Assembly (NCBI RefSeq): GCF_028532485.1
Contig: NZ_CP116942.1
Coordinates: forward strand, 3,782,001-3,846,000
DNA length: 64,000 nt
Reading direction: 5' to 3'
From: Iamia majanohamensis
Lineage (GTDB): Bacteria > Actinomycetota > Acidimicrobiia > Acidimicrobiales > Iamiaceae
Below are positions 59,990 through 64,000 of the stretch, in pieces. The translations under genes were made by a program, and so were the position numbers. Under the pieces are notes generated by a model that searched no databases, was not told the DNA's origin, and saw only the letters and a program-made list of their open reading frames with translations. Each line of letters begins with the position of its first letter. The first letter of the stretch is position 1.

Positions 59990-61039
59990 TCAGGCCCGGG
60001 CCGCGGTGGCCCAGGCGACGACCTGGTCGCCCTCGTAGGCCACGAGCGCCTGGCCGGGGGCGACCCGGCGCTCGGGCCGACGCCACCACACCTCCCCCGC
60101 CTCGCCGTCGGCGGCGGTGACGAGGCACCCGGGGCGAGGCGCGCCGTGGGCGCTGACCTGCCAGGCGACCTCGCCGTCGACCGGGCCGGCGGCGACGCCC
60201 GCCCCGGTGACGGCCTGGGCGTCGGTGCGCAGGGCGTCCTCGGCCCCGACGGTGACCGTGGCCGCAGCCACGTCGACGTCCACGGCGTAGCGGGGGGCGG
60301 TGCCGCCCTGGAGGCCCAGGCCCCGCCGCTGACCGACGGTCACCGCCTCCACCGCGGGGACGGCGCCGACCTCGGCGCCGTCGACGTCGACCACCCGACC
60401 CGGCGACAGCGCCAGGCGGTCGCCGAGGAAGCGGTGGCGGCCCTCGGCCCGGGTGATGAAGCACACGTCCTGGCTGTCCGGCTTGGTCGCGGTGCGCAGG
60501 TCGAGGTCCCGGGCCCGGGCCCGCACCGCGTCCTTGGTGAGGTCACCGACGGGGAAGAGGACCCGGCCCAGGCGGTCGTGGTCGAGGCCGGCGAGCACGT
60601 AGGACTGGTCCTTCGCCCGGTCCGCGCCCCGCGCCACCCGGCGCACGCCGTCGGGGCCGACGGCGACGCGGGCGTGGTGGCCGGTCGCCACCGCGTCGAA
60701 GCCGAGGCGGTCGGCCCGCTCCAGCAGGGCCCCGAACTTGATGTGGCGGTTGCAGGCCATGCAGGGGTTGGGCGTGGCCCCGGTGGCGTGGGCGGCCACG
60801 TAGGGCCCGACCACGTCGGCCTCGAACTCCTCGGCGTAGCCGAAGGTGTGGTGGGCGATGCCGAGGGCGTCGGCGACCCGCCGGGCGTCGTCGACGTCGG
60901 CCACCGAGCAGCAGCCCGTGTCCGACGCCCCGCCCCACAGCTTGAGGGTGGCGCCGGTGACCTCGTGGCCGTCGGCCACGAGGCGGGCCGAGGCCACCGA
61001 GGAGTCGACCCCGCCGGACATGGCGACCAGGACCCTCAC
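59990..61039 (-). CDS. mnmA: tRNA 2-thiouridylase
   Basis: 349 aa from GTG 61039, which overlaps the stop of the cysteine desulfurase gene (GTGA). MnmA adds sulfur to U34 of Lys, Glu and Gln tRNAs using ATP. Signatures: PP-loop VAMSGGVDSSVASARLVADG near residue 5, then CCSVADVDDARRVADALGIA, catalytic NPCMACNRHIKFGALL near 93 (first active Cys), GHHARV, SYVLAGL, KPDSQDVCFI near 192 (second Cys) and VGQRRGLGLQGG near 238. The C-terminal barrel domain ends LVAYEGDQVVAWATAARA, shorter than in E. coli. The coupled desulfurase is the natural sulfur donor. Confidence 0.95.
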   Translation of the reverse strand: MRVLVAMSGGVDSSVASARLVADGHEVTGATLKLWGGASDTGCCSVADVDDARRVADALGIAHHTFGYAEEFEADVVGPYVAAHATGATPNPCMACNRHIKFGALLERADRLGFDAVATGHHARVAVGPDGVRRVARGADRAKDQSYVLAGLDHDRLGRVLFPVGDLTKDAVRARARDLDLRTATKPDSQDVCFITRAEGRHRFLGDRLALSPGRVVDVDGAEVGAVPAVEAVTVGQRRGLGLQGGTAPRYAVDVDVAAATVTVGAEDALRTDAQAVTGAGVAAGPVDGEVAWQVSAHGAPRPGCLVTAADGEAGEVWWRRPERRVAPGQALVAYEGDQVVAWATAARA

Positions 61040-62235
61040 GTCGGCACCGCCGGGCGTCCGGCCGCCGCCGCGACGGCCCGGGGGACGGCCGCCAGGGCGT
61101 GGTCGACCTCGGCGTCGGTGGTGCACCACCCGAGGGTGAGCCGCAGGGAGCCGCGGGCGGCCTGGTCGTCGACGCCGAGGCCGCGCAGCACGTGGGACGC
61201 CTCGGTGGCACCCGACGCGCAGGACGAGGCGGCCGAGGCCGCCACCCCCTCCTGGTCGAGCATGAACAGCACCTCGTCGGCGGCCACCCCGGGCAGGAGG
61301 AGGTGGAGGTGGCCCGGGAGCACGGCGTCCCGGTCGGCGCCGGGGCCGAGGAGGGTGGCCCGGGCCTCGGGCACCAGGGCCGAGAGGGCGGGCAGGAGGC
61401 CGGCCGCCAGGCGGTCGCGGCGTGTCGCCACGGCGGCGGCGAGGTCGGCCCGCTGCGCGGCGACCAGGCGGGCGGCCACCCCCAGCCCGACGATGCCGGC
61501 CACGTTCTGGGTGCCGCTGCGGCGGTCGCGCTCCTGGCCCCCACCCCGCAGCAGCGGGGCGAAGGGGGTGGCGTTGCGCACCACGAGGGCGCCCACGCCC
61601 TTGGGGCCGCCCATCTTGTGGGCGCTGAGGGAGACCAGGTCGGCCCGGGCCGCCTCGACGGGAAGGTCGCGCCACGGTGCCGCCTGCACCGCGTCGGTGT
61701 GGAGCACGGCGGCAGGGGCCACCTCGGCCAGCACGTCGGCCACCGCCCGCAGGTCCTCGACGGTCCCCACCTCGTTGTTGGCCAGGGCGACGGAGACGAC
61801 CGTGGGCGCCGCCGAGCCGGCCACGGCGCGGAGGGCATCGAGGTCGAGGCGACCGGCGCCGTCGACCGCCAGCTCGTGGACCGTGCCGCCCAGGCGGGCG
61901 GCGGCGCGCGCCCCGTCGACCACGGCGTGGTGGTCGATCGCCCCCACCAGCACGGCACCGGGCCGGGCCCCGACCACGCCGGCCAGGGCGGTGGCGTCGG
62001 ACTCGGTGCCGCCGGAGGTGAACACCACCTCGCCGGGCCGGCACCCGACGAGGGTGGCCACCGCGTCGCGGGCGTCGTCGACGGCCCGGCGGGCGTGGCG
62101 GGCGGCCGCGTGGGCCCCGGAGGGGTTGCCGTGGTGCAGGCCGAGGAACGGCAGCATGGCCTCGACGGCCTCGGGCCGCACCGGCGTGCTGGCCGCGTGG
62201 TCGAGGTAGGCGACGGGGAGGGGGTCGACGGCCAC
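61036..62235 (-). CDS. cysteine desulfurase (NifS/IscS-type)
   Basis: 399 aa from GTG 62235; TACGGT 6 nt upstream supports this start rather than the longer frame (to 62307). This PLP enzyme converts cysteine to alanine and a persulfide. Signatures: VAYLDHAASTPVRPEAVEAM near residue 8, GNPSGAHAAARHARRAVDDA near 33, VVFTSGGTESDATALAGVV near 67, ALANNEVGTVEDLRAVADVL near 145, DAVQAA near 178, PLP lysine in SLSAHKMGGPKGVGALVV near 205 and the sulfur-carrying cysteine loop SSCASGATEASHVLRGLG near 335. It is translationally coupled to mnmA, so its main role is likely tRNA thiolation, as in other mnmA-nifS pairs. Confidence 0.93.
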   Translation of the reverse strand: MAVDPLPVAYLDHAASTPVRPEAVEAMLPFLGLHHGNPSGAHAAARHARRAVDDARDAVATLVGCRPGEVVFTSGGTESDATALAGVVGARPGAVLVGAIDHHAVVDGARAAARLGGTVHELAVDGAGRLDLDALRAVAGSAAPTVVSVALANNEVGTVEDLRAVADVLAEVAPAAVLHTDAVQAAPWRDLPVEAARADLVSLSAHKMGGPKGVGALVVRNATPFAPLLRGGGQERDRRSGTQNVAGIVGLGVAARLVAAQRADLAAAVATRRDRLAAGLLPALSALVPEARATLLGPGADRDAVLPGHLHLLLPGVAADEVLFMLDQEGVAASAASSCASGATEASHVLRGLGVDDQAARGSLRLTLGWCTTDAEVDHALAAVPRAVAAAAGRPAVPT

Positions 62236-62241
62236 CGATCC

Positions 62242-62247
62242 ACCGTA
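62242..62247 (-). promoter_or_regulatory. predicted -10 element (TACGGT) of the desulfurase-mnmA operon
   Basis: TACGGT on the minus strand with a 6-nt spacer to GTG 62235; no Shine-Dalgarno sequence. Confidence 0.4.
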
Positions 62248-62359
62248 CCGACCACCCGGTCCCGCATCCCCGGCGGACGGCGACCGCGGTGCGGATCCAC
62301 CGACCACAGGCGCGCCTCCACACCGTCGGTCGGCGGCCGGGCCGTCGCCGGGCGCGACC

Positions 62360-63112
62360 TCAGGCGTGGCGGTAGGTGGAGACGTGGTGGGCGGCGGACT
62401 CGTCGAAGGGGGTGCCGGACCAGTCGGCGTGGCGCTCGGCCGGGGCGAGGCCGGCGTCGGCGGCGAGGGCGTCGAGGGCGGCGGGCCGCAGGTAGCGCAC
62501 GTGGGTGGGGCGGAAGCGCACCCCGTCGGGGCGGATGTCGACGAAGGAGCTCCACGACTCGCCGGCCGCGGAGTCGTGGCGGTCGACGAACAGCAGGACG
62601 CCGTCGGCGTGGATGCGGCGGACCTCGACCGAGGAGGTGGGTCCGTCCTCGTCGGAGGGCACGAAGGCCTCCACCACGAGGAGGCCGTCGGGCGCCAGCA
62701 CGCGGGCCACCTCGGCCAGGCACGACCGCTGAGCCGCCTCGGTGGTCAGGTTGAACAGCGTGTTGCGGGCCACCAGGACGACGTCGAAGGGGCCGTCGGG
62801 CAGCGGCCCGGCCATGTCGCCGGTGACGACCTCCACCGCGCCCGCCCCCTCCTTGGCGGCCAGGCGGTCGAGCATGGCGGTCGACGCGTCGAGCCCGGTG
62901 ACCGCCACGCCGGCGGCGGCGAGGGGCAGGGCCAGGCGCCCGGTGCCGACGCCCAGCTCCAGGAGGGCGGGGGGCCGCTCGCCCCCGGCGGACGCGGCGG
63001 CCAGGGCGCGCACCCGCTCGACCGCGGCCGCGGTGGCCGCGGGGTCGTCGTACCACTCGTCGTAGACGTCGGCGAAGCGGTCGCCGTAGGTGGCGGCGTC
63101 GTAGCGCTCCAT
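62360..63112 (-). CDS. SAM-dependent methyltransferase (class I)
   Basis: 250 aa from ATG 63112 (GGGAGG upstream). Typical Methyltransf_25 fold: MERYDAATYGDRFADVYDEW at the start (the YDxxY start is common), motif I PALLELGVGTGRLALPLAAA near residue 48, acidic post-I residue in VAVTGLDASTAMLDRLAAKE near 72, motif II VVTGDMAGPLPDGPFDVVLV near 95, then FNLTTEAAQRSCLAEVARVL and LAPDGLLVVEAFVPSDEDGP. The methyl acceptor is unknown. Downstream on the minus strand is the desulfurase; the 124-bp gap suggests separate transcription. Confidence 0.87.
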   Translation of the reverse strand: MERYDAATYGDRFADVYDEWYDDPAATAAAVERVRALAAASAGGERPPALLELGVGTGRLALPLAAAGVAVTGLDASTAMLDRLAAKEGAGAVEVVTGDMAGPLPDGPFDVVLVARNTLFNLTTEAAQRSCLAEVARVLAPDGLLVVEAFVPSDEDGPTSSVEVRRIHADGVLLFVDRHDSAAGESWSSFVDIRPDGVRFRPTHVRYLRPAALDALAADAGLAPAERHADWSGTPFDESAAHHVSTYRHA

Positions 63113-63187
63113 GGCCAGAGCCTCCCACCCCGCCGCGCCGCACCGCACCCCGAGCCCCCCGCGCTGACCCACGGCAGCACCCGCCGT

Positions 63188-63276
63188 GGTCCGCCCTGAC
63201 GGTGCCGGAGCACCAGGCTCCCGGACCGGGGCGCACAGGCACCCGCTCCGGTCCGCCCCTGCGGTGCCCGAGCACC
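63188..63276. repeat. imperfect direct repeats in the methyltransferase-SRPBCC gap
   Basis: A 27-nt block (63188-63214, starting GGTCCGCCC and ending GAGCACC) recurs at 63250-63276 with four differences, 62 bp apart; GGTCCGCC occurs a third time near 63290. The 244-bp divergent gap (63113-63356) is otherwise hairpin-forming GC-rich DNA; CAGACT (63344-63349), 7 nt before the next ATG, is the only promoter-like signal. Confidence 0.55.
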
Positions 63277-63356
63277 GGGGATCCGCACCGGTCCGCCAGG
63301 GGAGCGACCGGGCTCCGACCCGTGGCGGGGCCCGGGGGCGGGCCAGACTGCGGGCC

Positions 63357-63800
63357 ATGGGCAAGGTCAAGGTCAGCACCACCATCGATGCCCCGCCCCG
63401 CCGGGTGTGGGCCGAGGTGCGCCAGCTGGGCCGCCACGTCGACTGGATGGACGACGCGGTGGCGATCCGCTTCACCTCCGACCGCACCGAGGGGGTCGGC
63501 ACCACCTTCGAGTGCGACACCAAGGTCGGGCCCGCCCGCCTCACCGACCTCATGGAGGTCACCGAGTGGAAGGAGGGCAAGGCCATCGGCGTCCGCCACG
63601 TGGGCGTGGTGACCGGGACGGGTCGCTTCACCCTCCGCCGGGCCCGGGGCGGGCGCACCCGCTTCACGTGGGAGGAGCGCCTGACCTACCCGCTCTGGAT
63701 GGGCGGGCGCCTCGGCGGGGTGGTCGGCGACCGCATCATGGGCCACATCTGGCGCGGGAACCTGGAGTCCCTGCGGGAGCTGGTCGAGCAGGGACGCTGA
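63357..63800 (+). CDS. SRPBCC (START-like) ligand-binding protein
   Basis: 147 aa from ATG 63357; CAGACT 7 nt upstream suggests a leaderless transcript. The protein matches the polyketide-cyclase/SRPBCC fold: MGKVKVSTTIDAPPRRVWAE, VRQLGRHVDWMDDAVAIRFT near residue 22, a beta-rich middle (FECDTKVGPARLTDLMEVTE, VTGTGRFTLRRARGGRTRFT) and the long C-terminal helix WRGNLESLRELVEQG. These domains hold hydrophobic ligands in a deep cavity; similar small actinobacterial proteins are unassigned. Divergent from the methyltransferase. Confidence 0.83.
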   Translation: MGKVKVSTTIDAPPRRVWAEVRQLGRHVDWMDDAVAIRFTSDRTEGVGTTFECDTKVGPARLTDLMEVTEWKEGKAIGVRHVGVVTGTGRFTLRRARGGRTRFTWEERLTYPLWMGGRLGGVVGDRIMGHIWRGNLESLRELVEQGR

Positions 63801-63827
63801 CGTCCCGCCGCCCCCGGAGGGCGGGGC

Positions 63828-64000
63828 TCAGGCCGGGAAGCCGTAGCGGCCCGCCATCAGGGCGTAGGCGACCACGGCGAAGACCACGCCCAGGGCGAGG
63901 GTGAGGCCGGCGGCGAACAGGTCGCCCCGCCGGCCCATGCGCCGGGCCCCCTCGGTGAGGACGAACGCGGCGGCCACGCCCCCGAGGAGGCCGCCGATGT
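63828..64000 (-). CDS. C-terminal end of a rhomboid-family-like membrane protein (partial)
   Basis: The window edge cuts this minus-strand gene; about 56 codons remain before TGA 63828-63830. The fragment reads IGGLLGGVAAAFVLTEGARR, a polar turn MGRRGDLF, and a last helix LTLALGVVFAVVAYALMAGR. GG-x-L-x-GG followed by a hydrophobic stretch is how the last core helix of rhomboid intramembrane serine proteases looks, where the catalytic His directly precedes IGG; the two bases at the edge (AC) fit a His codon. The call rests on this fragment only. Confidence 0.5.
   Translation of the reverse strand, partial: IGGLLGGVAAAFVLTEGARRMGRRGDLFAAGLTLALGVVFAVVAYALMAGRYGFPA

Overview
The window is a very GC-rich (well over 70% by eye), densely packed stretch of an actinobacterial chromosome. 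Long antisense open frames, many GTG starts, frequent GTGA/ATGA stop-start overlaps, GatCAB, a PASTA-type Ser/Thr kinase, an Eis-like acetyltransferase and a long (ACT-domain) SerA fit Actinobacteriota; the style of several proteins suggests Acidimicrobiia (Iamia/Ilumatobacter-like), but that placement is inference. It is mostly core genome: no phage, insertion sequence, rRNA or CRISPR array was found.

Layout. 1-8 kb: amino-acid metabolism (serA and a membrane gene, a frameshifted S9 peptidase, a class I aminotransferase, serC) plus a lipoprotein. 8-14 kb: an SPFH/band-7 protein, a tRNA-like element, a large helicase with a nuclease-like tail, and metY. 14-16.5 kb: hsp20, two paralogous proteins of unknown function with hairpins before their starts, and a YbjQ-family gene. 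16.7-20.3 kb: the ilvBNC operon (minus strand) behind an attenuator with its own leader peptide. 20.5-23.5 kb: a membrane protein, a pseudokinase and an FHA/zinc-ribbon protein. 23.5-31 kb: a CPA2 antiporter, an XRE regulator, a double ABC exporter operon and a MATE exporter. 31-38.5 kb: Eis-like acetyltransferase, a receptor kinase, amidohydrolase plus cupin, TetR plus MFS. 38.6-42.2 kb: 52-nt palindromic repeats and gatCAB. 42-44.4 kb: a pair of secreted paralogues. 44.4-49.6 kb: esterase, TetR, two MFS exporters and an SCP2 protein; one palindromic operator occurs at two promoters here. 49.6-56.5 kb: PASTA kinase, ligA, DUF4388 protein. 56.6-64 kb: MetE-like protein, beta-lactamase-fold hydrolase, a second 52-nt repeat pair, mnmA with a cysteine desulfurase, a methyltransferase, an SRPBCC protein and the end of a rhomboid-like gene.

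Cross-cutting signals. Many first genes lack a Shine-Dalgarno sequence and instead carry a TANNNT-like -10 hexamer ending 6-9 nt before the start codon, which points to widespread leaderless transcription and helps choose starts. Serine synthesis (serA, serC), branched-chain synthesis (ilvBNC), sulfur assimilation (metY, MetE-like) and tRNA maturation (gatCAB, mnmA with its sulfur donor) are the main pathways. Three kinase-fold proteins and one FHA protein indicate Ser/Thr phospho-signalling. The most notable items are the ilvB leader peptide/attenuator, the shared TetR operator, the pseudokinase-FHA pair, the tRNA-like cloverleaf and the two 52-nt repeat doublets.
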